DNA of 64,000 nt, from NCBI GenBank assembly GCA_039028155.1, contig JBCCIS010000001.1:1-64000 (forward strand), in the 5' to 3' direction. A program made the translations under genes and the position numbers. Numbering within the stretch: position 1 is the stretch's first letter; the number at the start of each line of letters is the position of its first letter. The notes beneath the pieces were generated by a model. The model had not been told where the DNA came from, did no database searches, and saw only the letters and a program-made list of their open reading frames with translations. This stretch comes from Pseudomonadota bacterium. GTDB taxonomy: Bacteria > Pseudomonadota > Alphaproteobacteria > SP197. Shown here one piece after another: positions 30,618 to 39,383 of this stretch.

Positions 30618-31868
30618 ATGGACGAGCTGCGCCAAAGCCTAGCCGACCAGATCGATCACGACGGCGATGAGCTCGTCGATTTTCTGAGCCAGTTCGTGCG
30701 TGCAAGGAGTCCCAATCCACCGGGCGACACGCGTGATGCCGCCGGCGTCTTGACCGGATTTCTCGATGCCACCGGTATCGACTATGAGATCATCGCACCG
30801 CAAGCCGACATGCCGAACATCGTCGCCAGTTTCGAGGGCGGCGCGGGCCCCGGACCGCATCTGGTGCTGAACGGCCATATCGATGTGTTCCCGGTCGAGG
30901 ACGCGAGCGTGTGGGCGCGCGACCCCTGGTCCGGCGATATCGACGGCGGCCGCGTCTGGGGGCGGGGCGTGATTGACATGAAATGCGGCACCGCCGCCGT
31001 CACGCGCACCTTCGCCTATCTGCACGATGTTGCCGATCGCCTGAAAGGGCGGTTGACCCTGACCTGTGTCTCCGACGAAGAGACTGTCGGGCCGTGGGGC
31101 GCGCGCTGGCTGGTCGAGAACCATCGCGACGCCGTACTCGGCGATTGCCTGCTGTCGGCGGAAGCCACGGGACCTCACGCTATCTACTTTGCCGAACGCG
31201 GTGTCTTCTGGCTGACCATCACCATCAAGACGCCGGGCAATCATGGCGCTTATGGTCACACGACGCCGAGCGCCAGCCGCATCGGCGCCGACCTGATCCG
31301 CGACCTCGCAGAGATCGAGACGATCGAGGGCCAGCTCTCCGACAACGTCGCGGCAATCCTCGACCGGGCCCAGGCAAGCATCGATGTCAGCCATGGCGCC
31401 GGCGCGTCGGAAATCCTGAACAAGGTGACGGTGAACGTCGCGCAGGTGAACGCCGGGATCAAAAACAACATGATCCCCGCGCGCTGCGAAATCGTGTTGG
31501 ACCTGCGCCTGCCAATTGGCCTGACCAAGGCCGATGTCATGCCGGCGATCGAGACGATCGTCGCACGCTACCCCGAGGCCAGCATCGATCACGGCGAAAT
31601 GCTGGATCCCAACTGGTGCGACCCCGACCATCCGCTGGTGCCGATCCTGCAAAGGAATGCCGAAGCGCTGACCGGTATCCGTCCCGATCCCATCGTCTGC
31701 CTGGGCATGACCGATGCGCGCCTGTGGCGTTACGCCGGCATACCCGCCTTCACCTATGGCTCGACGACGGAAGGTACCGCGGGCATTGACGAGAACGTCA
31801 CGATCGATGACTACCTGCACGTGGTGAAGGCGCACACGTTGTCGGCCTTCGACTATCTAACGGCCTGA
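30618..31868 (+). CDS. M20-family metallohydrolase (ArgE/DapE/succinyl-diaminopimelate type)
   Basis: A 416-residue dizinc deacylase/peptidase. VLNGHIDVFPVED carries the first His/Asp, GRGVIDMKCGTAAV the bridging Asp, and CVSDEETVGPWGA the catalytic Glu pair. The central dimerisation domain (TIKTPGNHGAYGHTTP) is present. It would cleave an N-acyl or peptide bond. I chose the ATG at 30618, one base after the previous stop. It closes the dioxygenase-esterase operon. The substrate is unknown. Confidence 0.85.
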   Translation: MDELRQSLADQIDHDGDELVDFLSQFVRARSPNPPGDTRDAAGVLTGFLDATGIDYEIIAPQADMPNIVASFEGGAGPGPHLVLNGHIDVFPVEDASVWARDPWSGDIDGGRVWGRGVIDMKCGTAAVTRTFAYLHDVADRLKGRLTLTCVSDEETVGPWGARWLVENHRDAVLGDCLLSAEATGPHAIYFAERGVFWLTITIKTPGNHGAYGHTTPSASRIGADLIRDLAEIETIEGQLSDNVAAILDRAQASIDVSHGAGASEILNKVTVNVAQVNAGIKNNMIPARCEIVLDLRLPIGLTKADVMPAIETIVARYPEASIDHGEMLDPNWCDPDHPLVPILQRNAEALTGIRPDPIVCLGMTDARLWRYAGIPAFTYGSTTEGTAGIDENVTIDDYLHVVKAHTLSAFDYLTA

Positions 31869-31952
31869 CCGTCTGACGGCGCAGGCGTTGACAAAACCCA
31901 AAAATTTGAGGTCATAGTCCTGTCGCGCTTAACCCAATCGAGGATCCGCGAC

Positions 31953-32843
31953 ATGACGACGATAGAGACCACCAAACCCCTGCACAGCGCGGCAACCGAC
32001 CCTGGGCGGCACGCCGACCTGCTGGCCGAATTGCCCGGCGACCCCGCGCGTCTGCCGGAGATCGTCTCCGGTTTCGTGTTGCACCCATGGCTCGCCGGTC
32101 AGCGCGATGTCACCATGACGGCCGAACACGATGCCGACCGGCAGAGCCGTTCCATGACGGTGCTGCTTGACCGCCTGCTCGCACGTGACGATCGGCCACT
32201 GACCCAACGCCGCGCGGCCAAAGACCGGTTCTTCGGCACCTGCCGCGACTACGCGCTGGTCACCTGTTCGATCCTGCGCCATCACGGTCACAACGCGCGC
32301 ATCCGCTGCGGCTTCGCCGATTACTTCACGCCGGATTTCCTGGAGGATCACTGGGTCGCCGAGGTTTGGTCCGCGGACGGCTGGCGCATGGTCGATGCCG
32401 AACTGGACGCGGTGACCATCGCGGACATGGGCACGACATTTCCCGCCGATGACGTCCCGCGCGAACGGTTCATGACGGCACCACAGGCGTGGCGCGACGT
32501 CCGATCCGGCAAGCTCGACCCCGACACCATGGGTGTGTCGTTCATCGGCATATCCGGATTGTGGTTCGCTGCCGCCAGCGTGTGCCGTGACCTCGCTTCG
32601 CTCTATGGCGTCGAACTTCTGCCCTGGGACTATTGGGACGAACCGGAGCAGCTTATGCTCGATGATGGTTGTTTGAAGAACCATCTCGATCGTATCGACG
32701 ACCTGGCCGAAGCGATGATGGCCGCGACGGCCGGGGCATCCATGCCGGACAAGACGGACCTGTGGCCGACCTGGCTCAGCTGGCCGCAGACACTTTCAAG
32801 CTATACCGGAGGCGATCCCGTACGCGTCGACCTGAACGACTGA
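31953..32843 (+). CDS. Transglutaminase-like superfamily protein
   Basis: A 296-residue protein with the transglutaminase core: FFGTCRDYALVTCSILRHHG (catalytic Cys), GFADYFTPDFLEDHWVAEVW (His) and MVDAELD (Asp). It lacks a signal peptide, so it is probably cytoplasmic. Such proteins may act as peptidases or amide-forming enzymes; the N- and C-terminal parts (WDYWDEPEQLMLDDGCLKN) are not recognised. It stands alone, 84 nt after the M20 gene and convergent with the HEAT-repeat gene. Confidence 0.78.
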   Translation: MTTIETTKPLHSAATDPGRHADLLAELPGDPARLPEIVSGFVLHPWLAGQRDVTMTAEHDADRQSRSMTVLLDRLLARDDRPLTQRRAAKDRFFGTCRDYALVTCSILRHHGHNARIRCGFADYFTPDFLEDHWVAEVWSADGWRMVDAELDAVTIADMGTTFPADDVPRERFMTAPQAWRDVRSGKLDPDTMGVSFIGISGLWFAAASVCRDLASLYGVELLPWDYWDEPEQLMLDDGCLKNHLDRIDDLAEAMMAATAGASMPDKTDLWPTWLSWPQTLSSYTGGDPVRVDLND

Positions 32844-32847
32844 CGGT

Positions 32848-33741
32848 TCAGCCGCCGATCTGCTCGCCCTCGGCGGCCCACCAGCTTGACCAGGCGTCGT
32901 GGTCCTTGCCGAAGGTCTCGCCGGTGATCTCCCTTAGCGACCAGGACGAAAACCAGCGGACGTCGTCGGACGGATCCTTCAGGCCCTCGATCAGCGCTTT
33001 GATCGCGCTCCGGTCGCCCAGCCGTCCCAACGACCACGCGGCCTCGCGCCGCACCCGCTCGTCCTCATCGAGCGCCAGGACGTCGATCAAGTCGGGCACC
33101 ACGACGGGATCGTCGAGATCACCGAGCAAGCTCGCAATGTCGGCGCGCACCGGTACCTCGGCGACATGAACGCTTGGCACCACCGATTCAATGCCCCACG
33201 CCGACACCATGACTTCGGCGAGGGCCCGGGCAAAGCCGTTTGCCCTTTCGAACGCATCGTTGAACGGTGCGTTCTGCGGTTTGTCGTAACCCAGATTGAC
33301 CGTCGCCAAGGTGAACGGCATCGGCGTCACGTTCTGGAACTCCTGATAATAGGAGTTGCCCCCTGAGCTATTCAGCAGAACCGCACCGTTGACTGACGCG
33401 CCTGTATAGAGATAGGCGCCGTCTGCCTCGAAATAGGTTCGGCCCAGCGCCCGGCCTTCGATCCAGACTTCGATGGTGTAGGGCGCCGCGCCACCGGCGT
33501 CCGGGTCGGCGAGATCGAAGCCCGCCTCGAACACCATGTCTTCGGCGGTTTCGAGAACCGGCAGTTCGAAATTCTCGAGTTGATGAAACCCCTGCTCGGG
33601 CGGAATGCGATAGTCATAGGACTGGTTGATCACCAGCAGCACGTCGGCGGCGCGCGCGCCTGCGGGCACGATAACGATCAGTGCGATACCGAAAGTCACC
33701 GCCACAGCAAGCGCAAGGCGCATTCCACGGACCGGTTTCAT
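32848..33741 (-). CDS. Exported HEAT-repeat protein, paralogue A
   Basis: A 297-residue protein starting at an ATG that gives a clean signal peptide (MRLALAVAVTFGIALIVIVP region, cleaved near ARA). The middle (about residues 35-180) is a beta-rich domain of unknown type. The C-terminal 110 residues hold HEAT/PBS-lyase-like repeats (DDPVVVPDLIDVLALDEDER, RREAAWSLGRLGDRSAIKAL, DVRWFSSWSLREITGE). It ends in KDHDAWSSWWAAEGE. It is a tandem paralogue of the gene at 33800 in the same order and orientation. HEAT repeats suggest a protein-binding role in the periplasm. Confidence 0.75.
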   Translation of the reverse strand: MKPVRGMRLALAVAVTFGIALIVIVPAGARAADVLLVINQSYDYRIPPEQGFHQLENFELPVLETAEDMVFEAGFDLADPDAGGAAPYTIEVWIEGRALGRTYFEADGAYLYTGASVNGAVLLNSSGGNSYYQEFQNVTPMPFTLATVNLGYDKPQNAPFNDAFERANGFARALAEVMVSAWGIESVVPSVHVAEVPVRADIASLLGDLDDPVVVPDLIDVLALDEDERVRREAAWSLGRLGDRSAIKALIEGLKDPSDDVRWFSSWSLREITGETFGKDHDAWSSWWAAEGEQIGG

Positions 33742-33799
33742 GACACCAGGATAATGCAGATCGCGTGCGGTTGGTATCTGACGCAGACTTACGGTTTCG

Positions 33800-34690
33800 T
33801 CAGCCTTCGGCGGCAAGGTCCTCGCCGGACCACCACTGTGTCCACGCATCGTAATCGGGGCCGAAGCTCTGACCGGTAATGGTGCGCAACGACCACGATG
33901 AAAACCAACGGACGTCGTCGGAACTGTCCTGTAACGCGTCGATCAAAGACGGGATCGCCTGCTCGTCACCGATCCGGCCCAACGACCACGCGGCTTCCCA
34001 GCGTGCCCGTTCGTCCTCGTCATAAATCAGCACGTCGATCAGGTCCGGCGTCACTGTGGGATCGCCGACATCGCCAAGGAACTTGGCGACACTGGATCGG
34101 ATCACCGGCTCGTGCTCATAGAGTGACGGCACGAGCGCGTCCATGCCCCATACCTGATGGAAGACACGTGCCAGTGACTCGACCAGCCCGCCTGGCTGTT
34201 CGAGTGTTGTGATGAACGGCGCGTTGCGCGGGTCCTCGTAACCCAGATTGATCGTCAACTCGAACTGTCGCTGAGTCTCGCTCAAGAAGTTCGAGCGCGC
34301 CGTCTCGCCAACGGACGATGTCAACACGACCGCGCCGTCCAATTGCGCGCCCGTATAGAGATACGCCTTGACCGGCTGAAAGTAGCTGCTGCCCAGCGCG
34401 CGACCCCGAATGGTGATCTCCAGAAGCACGTCATGGGGACTGTCATCTTCGGGGTAGACAATGTCCATGCCCGCGGCGAACAGCATGTCCTCGGCCAGCG
34501 CGAGCGCCGGCAGGTCGAAATCGTCGATCGTTGTGTAGGTGATCTGGGAGGGCTCGCGGTACTCATAGACCTGATCGACGATGATCAAGACTGTTTCCGC
34601 TTCGGCGCGCGCGCCATCCGACACCACGGCCAGGGCGGCGACGGCAAGCAATATTCGGATCAGGCATCGGTAGGGGAAGTCGCGTTTCAT
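33800..34690 (-). CDS. Exported HEAT-repeat protein, paralogue B
   Basis: A 296-residue protein with signal peptide (residues 1-29, ending ARA), a central domain parallel to paralogue A (RALGSSYFQPVKAYLYTGAQ against the matching ALGRTYFEADGAYLYTGAS), and C-terminal HEAT repeats (DPTVTPDLIDVLIYDEDERA, RWEAAWSLGRIGDEQAIPSL, DVRWFSSWSLRTITGQSFG). Near-equal length and end-to-end alignment show a tandem duplication, clearly diverged in the central domain. No function is known. A 58 nt spacer separates the copies. Confidence 0.75.
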   Translation of the reverse strand: MKRDFPYRCLIRILLAVAALAVVSDGARAEAETVLIIVDQVYEYREPSQITYTTIDDFDLPALALAEDMLFAAGMDIVYPEDDSPHDVLLEITIRGRALGSSYFQPVKAYLYTGAQLDGAVVLTSSVGETARSNFLSETQRQFELTINLGYEDPRNAPFITTLEQPGGLVESLARVFHQVWGMDALVPSLYEHEPVIRSSVAKFLGDVGDPTVTPDLIDVLIYDEDERARWEAAWSLGRIGDEQAIPSLIDALQDSSDDVRWFSSWSLRTITGQSFGPDYDAWTQWWSGEDLAAEG

Positions 34691-34785
34691 CGGCTCATTC
34701 TAGCGGCAAACACGCCCGATTTCGCCTGCCGGGCACCTGATTGACCTCAAACGCGCGTGATTTCGCCGGAGGTTGAGCCGAGTGC

Positions 34786-34920
34786 GAGCGGATCGTGGTT
34801 GAGTGGACCTGGTTGAAGGCTGCATCCAACCGCGTGAATCCGCTCCCTATCGAAGAACAGAGGAGATTCACCTGACTTTGACGGAATCGCGAAGCGATCC
34901 CATCAAAGAGATCTGCTCTA
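34786..34920. repeat. Palindromic repeat pair, copy 6, ending in a stop codon
   Basis: Unit 34786-34845 has ends GAGCGGATCG...ATCCGCTC with a long inner segment. Unit 34859-34920 has ends AGAGGAGAT/ATCTGCTCTA with inner arms GGAATCGC/GCGATCCC and ACTTTGA/TCAAAG. The final CTA (34918-34920) is the TAG stop codon of the minus-strand Sel1 gene. Confidence 0.85.
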
Positions 34921-35559
34921 AGGCTGGTGCGTGTCGCGCCAGGCGGCGACCAGCGCCTCGCCGTCGGCGATGTCCTCCGCGGACATGCTGTTCATTAACG
35001 AGGCCAGGTTGGTCGCCGCGAAGGCATCGCCGCGATCGGCGGCAAGGCTGAGCCACTGATAGGCCTCGGCATGACGGCCATCGCCGTCGCGCGCCAGAAG
35101 ATAACCGAGCAGCGATTGCGCGGCCGTGTCACCGGCATCGGCGGCGGGGGTCAGGCTCGCTTCCGCGCCCGCCATGTCAACCGCTCCTCCGCGGCCCTCG
35201 AGTTGCATCAAGGCCAGGCGATAAGCCGCACGCGGGTGACCCTGGGCCGCCGCTGTCCCATACCAGGCGCGCGCGGCTTCAAGATCGATCTCGTCGTGGA
35301 CGCCGTGCTCCAACGCGAAGGCCAGCAGATACTGCGCTTCGGCATCGCCGGCCTCGGCCTGTTCGCCATACCATGACAGCGCATCGCCATACCCGGCATG
35401 GACGCCCGGCGACACGGCTAGACCGGCGATCACAACAATGGCGCAACCAAGCATCACGCCGATACCGGGAATACGACGCCGCGCGCCGCTCAATCGAACC
35501 ACCATGACGATGGCCGTCCCCCCACTCACGCTCTGTTGGCGCGAGATTAGCCGTGACAC
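34918..35559 (-). CDS. Sel1-repeat protein, membrane-anchored or exported
   Basis: A 213-residue protein. A hydrophobic segment at about residues 32-53 (MLGCAIVVIAGLAVSPGVHA) is a signal or anchor after a basic N-terminus. Sel1-type helical repeats follow from about residue 60 (AEAGDAEAQYLLAFALEHG, ARAWYGTAAAQGHPRAAYRL, AYQWLSLAADRGDAFAATNL). Sel1 repeats mediate protein-protein contacts in the envelope. The annotated start may be too early: an internal start before the hydrophobic segment would also fit. Its stop codon comes from a palindromic repeat. MeaB starts the opposite end of the same strand run, 7 nt away. Confidence 0.75.
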   Translation of the reverse strand: MSRLISRQQSVSGGTAIVMVVRLSGARRRIPGIGVMLGCAIVVIAGLAVSPGVHAGYGDALSWYGEQAEAGDAEAQYLLAFALEHGVHDEIDLEAARAWYGTAAAQGHPRAAYRLALMQLEGRGGAVDMAGAEASLTPAADAGDTAAQSLLGYLLARDGDGRHAEAYQWLSLAADRGDAFAATNLASLMNSMSAEDIADGEALVAAWRDTHQP

Positions 35560-35566
35560 ACGCCGG

Positions 35567-36532
35567 TCACAATGGCCGGTCGCTTCCCTCCGTCAGGCGG
35601 GTTAACAACCCTTCGACCGCATCATCGAAGGCGACATCGCCGGAAAGCACGCTGTCGCACAAGGTTCCCAGCACATCTTGTTCGAGGCCATGGGCCCGAT
35701 CGCGGGCCAGGTCCGCCACGGCCGCGACCAGCAATTGGCCCATGCGCCGGCGCGCACCATCGATACCAGAGGCGGCCTTGCGCGCACCGAGATCTGTAAC
35801 AGTGTCGACGAGGTCGCCTACACCGTCGCCGCGCACCGCGATTGTTTTCAGCACCACGGGCCGCCGTTCTTCCGGCAGGTAGGACGAGGCGCCCTTCAAG
35901 GCTGCCTCTGTCTGCACGGCCTGGGGCAGATCCGTCTTGTTGACGACCAGCACATCGGCAATCTCGAGTATCCCGGCCTTCGCGGCCTGAACTTCGTCGC
36001 CGGCGCCCGGTGCCCACACGACGACACGGATGTCGGCCAGGCCGGCGATCTCGATCTCCGATTGACCGACGCCGACCGTTTCGACCAGGACGACCTCCTT
36101 GCCGCCGGCGTCCATCACGTCGACCAGTCGCGCGGTGTTGCGTGACAATCCGCCCAGATGGCCGCGCGAGGCGACGGAACGGACAAACACGTCGGGATCG
36201 CCGGCATGGTCCAGCATGCGCACACGGTCGCCCAGCAGCGCGCCACCGGTGAACGGGCTCGACGGATCGACGGCCAAGACGCCGATGGTCTTGTCGCGCC
36301 GGCGCAGTTCGCGGATCACCGCCGATACCAGGGTCGACTTACCGGCGCCCGGCGCACCAGTGATCCCGACGACAAGCGCGCGGCCGGTCCTGCCATGGGC
36401 GGCGCGCAACACATCGGCCGCTTCGCCGGTGTCATTCTCGACGGCTGTGATCGCGCGCGCGAGTGCGGCGCGGTCGCCGTCGAAGAGGCGATCGAGCCAG
36501 TTTATGGTTTGAGAAGGCGATGGCGCTGACAT
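35567..36532 (-). CDS. meaB: MeaB/ArgK-family GTPase, methylmalonyl-CoA mutase chaperone
   Basis: A 321-residue G-protein metallochaperone that loads and protects adenosylcobalamin in methylmalonyl-CoA or related mutases. Walker A is GITGAPGAGKSTLVS, followed by AVDPSSPFTGGALLGDR, the switch region ETVGVGQSE, and the guanine-specificity motif NKTD. The frame extends 74 codons further upstream, but the ATG at 36532 matches the family N-terminus (NWLDRLFDGD). No mutase gene is in the window. The start is 88 nt from the divergent ABC gene. Confidence 0.9.
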   Translation of the reverse strand: MSAPSPSQTINWLDRLFDGDRAALARAITAVENDTGEAADVLRAAHGRTGRALVVGITGAPGAGKSTLVSAVIRELRRRDKTIGVLAVDPSSPFTGGALLGDRVRMLDHAGDPDVFVRSVASRGHLGGLSRNTARLVDVMDAGGKEVVLVETVGVGQSEIEIAGLADIRVVVWAPGAGDEVQAAKAGILEIADVLVVNKTDLPQAVQTEAALKGASSYLPEERRPVVLKTIAVRGDGVGDLVDTVTDLGARKAASGIDGARRRMGQLLVAAVADLARDRAHGLEQDVLGTLCDSVLSGDVAFDDAVEGLLTRLTEGSDRPL

Positions 36533-36620
36533 GGTGGCGGCGCAGTCTACGCGCGCGGCGCACCGGCCGGAAGACCGACGCTCGATTGCGCATTCCGGCT
36601 TTTTGACGCAGGTTTTGGTG

Positions 36621-37688
36621 ATGGCCTCGACCAACAAATTGGAATTGATGTCGGTGACCGGCGCCGAAGGCGGCTGCATGCCGGTTGACGGCGTTTCCCT
36701 GAACGTTGAGCCCGGCGAAACCCTCGCTGTCTTGGGTCCCGAGCGCGCCGGCAAATCGTCGCTTATCCGTTTGATCGCGGGCTTCGGCGACGTCGTCGGC
36801 GGTCACATTTCGTTCAACGGCCATAATCTCGCGAAGATCGCGCCGCGCAAGCGGCCGTTCGCCCTGCTCGGTGAGCGCGATGCGTTGTTCCCGCACCTAA
36901 CCGTGCGCAAGAACATCGCCTATGGCTTGAAGGCCCATCGACTTGATTCCCGCGATATCGAGGAACGCATTGCGGAGAACCTCGCGTTTTTCGAGATCTC
37001 GTCGCTCTTGAACGACTATCCCGATGCCTTAAGCCGGTCGGACCGCCATAAGGTTGCCTTGGCCCGCGCACTGGCGACACGGCCGCTGGTCGTGTTGATG
37101 GACCAGCCGTTCGACGCGCTCGATCCCATGCTGGCCGGCAGCCTGATGTATACGCTGCGCGACATGCAACGCCGCGCCGGTTTCAGCATGATCATCGCGA
37201 CACGCGACAGCGATACGGCACTTGCCGTTGCCGACCGCGTCGCCGTCATGAGCGAAGGCCGACTGCTGCAGGTGGGCACGCCCGACGCACTCTTTGACCG
37301 CCCGGAACACGCCCTGGTCGCGACACTGACCGGCCCGGTCAACCTGCTTTACGGGACGGCCCATGGCAACGCGATCGAGGTCACCGGATTGGGGACCGTG
37401 CCGGCGAATGCGGCCGACCTGCCCACCGGTACGCCGGCGGTCTTGTGCCTGCGTCCCGATCTCTTGGAGCTATCCCTTTATCCGCCCGAAAACACTGAGA
37501 TCGCCGTTCGCCTGGAGGTGCGCGACGTCACATATGCCGCCGGCGGCCTGCGCGTGCGGTTGGAGAGCGGCGCGCACCGGCTGGCGGCGCGCCTCGACGG
37601 CCGGCGCCTGACATCAGACGACTTGCCTTCGGGACGCCAGATATGGTGTACCTGGGACCGCGACGCGGCCCACGTCCTGCGCGCGTGA
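36621..37688 (+). CDS. Orphan ABC ATPase (PotA/FbpC-like) with degenerate catalytic motifs
   Basis: A 355-residue protein with the fold of an importer ATPase plus a C-terminal TOBE-like beta domain (about 260-355). Walker A (GPERAGKSS, residues 39-47) is acceptable. The Q-loop Gln is Glu85 (LGERDALFPHL), the LSGGQ signature is LSRSD (137-141), the Walker B Glu is Gln162 (VLMDQPFDALDP) and the H-loop His is Arg195 (ATRDSDTAL). Every residue needed for hydrolysis apart from the P-loop is changed, yet the frame is intact. No permease or binding protein is adjacent; the neighbours are MeaB and a glycosyltransferase. It may bind nucleotide as a regulator. Confidence 0.8.
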   Translation: MASTNKLELMSVTGAEGGCMPVDGVSLNVEPGETLAVLGPERAGKSSLIRLIAGFGDVVGGHISFNGHNLAKIAPRKRPFALLGERDALFPHLTVRKNIAYGLKAHRLDSRDIEERIAENLAFFEISSLLNDYPDALSRSDRHKVALARALATRPLVVLMDQPFDALDPMLAGSLMYTLRDMQRRAGFSMIIATRDSDTALAVADRVAVMSEGRLLQVGTPDALFDRPEHALVATLTGPVNLLYGTAHGNAIEVTGLGTVPANAADLPTGTPAVLCLRPDLLELSLYPPENTEIAVRLEVRDVTYAAGGLRVRLESGAHRLAARLDGRRLTSDDLPSGRQIWCTWDRDAAHVLRA

Positions 37689-37724
37689 CACAACAATCGA
37701 TACCTAAAGATCCAGGGGGACTTC

Positions 37725-39017
37725 ATGAGTGACGGCAAGACCATCGTGTTCTTTCCGGAGGCCGCGTTCGGCCCGGCGCTAAACTCCGTCGGCATCGCGC
37801 AGGTTTGCCGCGACATGGGGCACAACTGTGTGTTCGTCGCCGATGTCGGCTTCGAAGGCGTGTTCGCCGGCTACGGCTTCGAGGAGCGGCTGATCCATAT
37901 GTCCGAGCCGATGGATGCCGAGGCCTCGGCGCAGTATTGGGTCGACTTCATCAACGGCCACCTGCCGAACTTCCGCACCCCGCCGATTGATCAGATCTCG
38001 ACCTATATCAAGGGCTGCTGGGAGGCGATCCTGGAGACGTCCGTGTGGGCGGAAAAGGAACTGCCCCAGACGCTTGCCGACATCAAACCGGACCTGATCT
38101 GCGTCGACAACGTCATCCTGTTCCCTGCGACCAAGCAGTACGGCGTGCCCTGGGTTCGCATCATCTCGTGCAGCGAAAACGAGATCGAGGATCCGGATAT
38201 CCCGCCGCACCTTTCCGGCTGTTTCGCCGACGACAAGGCCTGCTTCACGGCGTTCCGCGAGAAGTTCGATCGCGAGATCAAGCCGATCCACGACAACTTC
38301 AACAAGTTCCTGGCGGAATGCGGCGAAGACCCATACCCGCTGGGCCAGTTCTTCGAATCATCGCCCTGGCTCAATCTGCTGCACTATCCCAAACCGCTCG
38401 CCTATCAGCGCCGCCATCCCCTGGACCCGGAGAAGTTCCAGTACCTCGAAGGCTGCATCCGCGCCGAAGAGAGCTATGAGGTCCCGACGTTCAAGGAGAA
38501 CAACGACAAGCCGCTGATCTATGTCAGCTTTGGCAGCCTGGGCTCGTCCGACACCGATCTGATGAAGCGCCTGATCGCGACGCTGGGCAAGCTGCCCTAT
38601 CGCGTGCTGGTCAATGTCGGCGACTACGGTGACGCCTATGAGTCGGTCCCCGACAATTGCCACGTCGAAAGCTGGTATCCCCAGCCATCGGTTATCGCCC
38701 AGGTCGACGCGGTCATTCACCACGGCGGCAACAACAGCTTCAACGAGTGCCTGTTCTTCGGCAAACCGGCGCTGATCATGCCCTATTGCTGGGACGGCCA
38801 CGACAACGCCTCGCGTATCCAGGAAACCGGCTACGGCCTGAAGCAGGAACGCTATACCTGGTCCGACAGCGATATCGAGAACGCGCTCAACACCATGGTG
38901 ACCGACGAGGCGATGGCAAACCGCCTGGCCGATCTGTCCAAGCACATGCAGGCCCAGGACGGCCGACGCAAGGGTGCGGAGGCGCTCGATAACCTTCTCA
39001 AGGCCACCGCGTCGTGA
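37725..39017 (+). CDS. GT1-family glycosyltransferase (UGT/MGT-like)
   Basis: A 430-residue GT-B enzyme that would transfer a sugar from a nucleotide donor to a small acceptor. The donor-binding C-terminal domain shows VSFGSLGSSDTDLMKRL, HVESWYPQPSVIAQVDAVIH, HHGGNNSFNECLFFGKPALI and WDGHDNASRIQETGYG, the bacterial counterpart of the PSPG box. The acceptor-binding N-terminal half is unusual and acidic. AGGGGG stands 7-12 nt before the ATG. It overlaps the cupin gene by 4 nt, forming a two-gene operon. The acceptor is unknown. Confidence 0.85.
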   Translation: MSDGKTIVFFPEAAFGPALNSVGIAQVCRDMGHNCVFVADVGFEGVFAGYGFEERLIHMSEPMDAEASAQYWVDFINGHLPNFRTPPIDQISTYIKGCWEAILETSVWAEKELPQTLADIKPDLICVDNVILFPATKQYGVPWVRIISCSENEIEDPDIPPHLSGCFADDKACFTAFREKFDREIKPIHDNFNKFLAECGEDPYPLGQFFESSPWLNLLHYPKPLAYQRRHPLDPEKFQYLEGCIRAEESYEVPTFKENNDKPLIYVSFGSLGSSDTDLMKRLIATLGKLPYRVLVNVGDYGDAYESVPDNCHVESWYPQPSVIAQVDAVIHHGGNNSFNECLFFGKPALIMPYCWDGHDNASRIQETGYGLKQERYTWSDSDIENALNTMVTDEAMANRLADLSKHMQAQDGRRKGAEALDNLLKATAS

Positions 39018-39376
39018 GCGACACGACAGTTCCCCGGATGCCCGACGTCGCCAACCTGAACGAGAGCGACCTGGCCGACTGGGGTGTCGTGCCCGAGCCG
39101 CTCAGCGAGGCCGTATCGCGTACTTCCGGCAAGGTCATCGTGGGTGGCGGCGGGGCCTTTCCAGAGGCCGGCTATTGGCGCTGCACGCCGGGCAGCTGGC
39201 GCTGCGAGGTCGAGCGTGACGAATTCTGCCACTTTCTGGAGGGATCGTGCCTCTACACCCACGACAACGGTGAGGAGATCGCGATCAAGGGCGGCGATAC
39301 CGCCTGGTTCCCGGCGGGCTGGCGCGGACGTTGTGACGTCCACGATACGGTCGCCAAGGTCTATCTGATCCGATAA
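39014..39376 (+). CDS. Cupin_3 (DUF861) protein
   Basis: A 120-residue single cupin. PGSWRCEVERDEFCHFLEGSC and GGDTAWFPAGWRGRCDVHDTVAKVY match the Cupin_3 group (enzymes such as ureidoglycine aminohydrolase and small proteins of unknown role). The usual His pairs of metal-binding cupins are largely absent, as is common in DUF861. It is translationally coupled (GTGA overlap) to the glycosyltransferase, suggesting that it helps form or bind the sugar acceptor. Its stop codon overlaps a possible -10 (GATAAT, 39372-39377) for the downstream RNA candidate. Confidence 0.82.
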   Translation: MSDTTVPRMPDVANLNESDLADWGVVPEPLSEAVSRTSGKVIVGGGGAFPEAGYWRCTPGSWRCEVERDEFCHFLEGSCLYTHDNGEEIAIKGGDTAWFPAGWRGRCDVHDTVAKVYLIR

Positions 39377-39383
39377 TGGGGCT

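Noticed and set aside
36533-36754. A 74-codon N-terminal extension of MeaB
   Set aside because: MeaB proteins start near the NWLDRL region, and the extension overlaps the divergent ABC gene.
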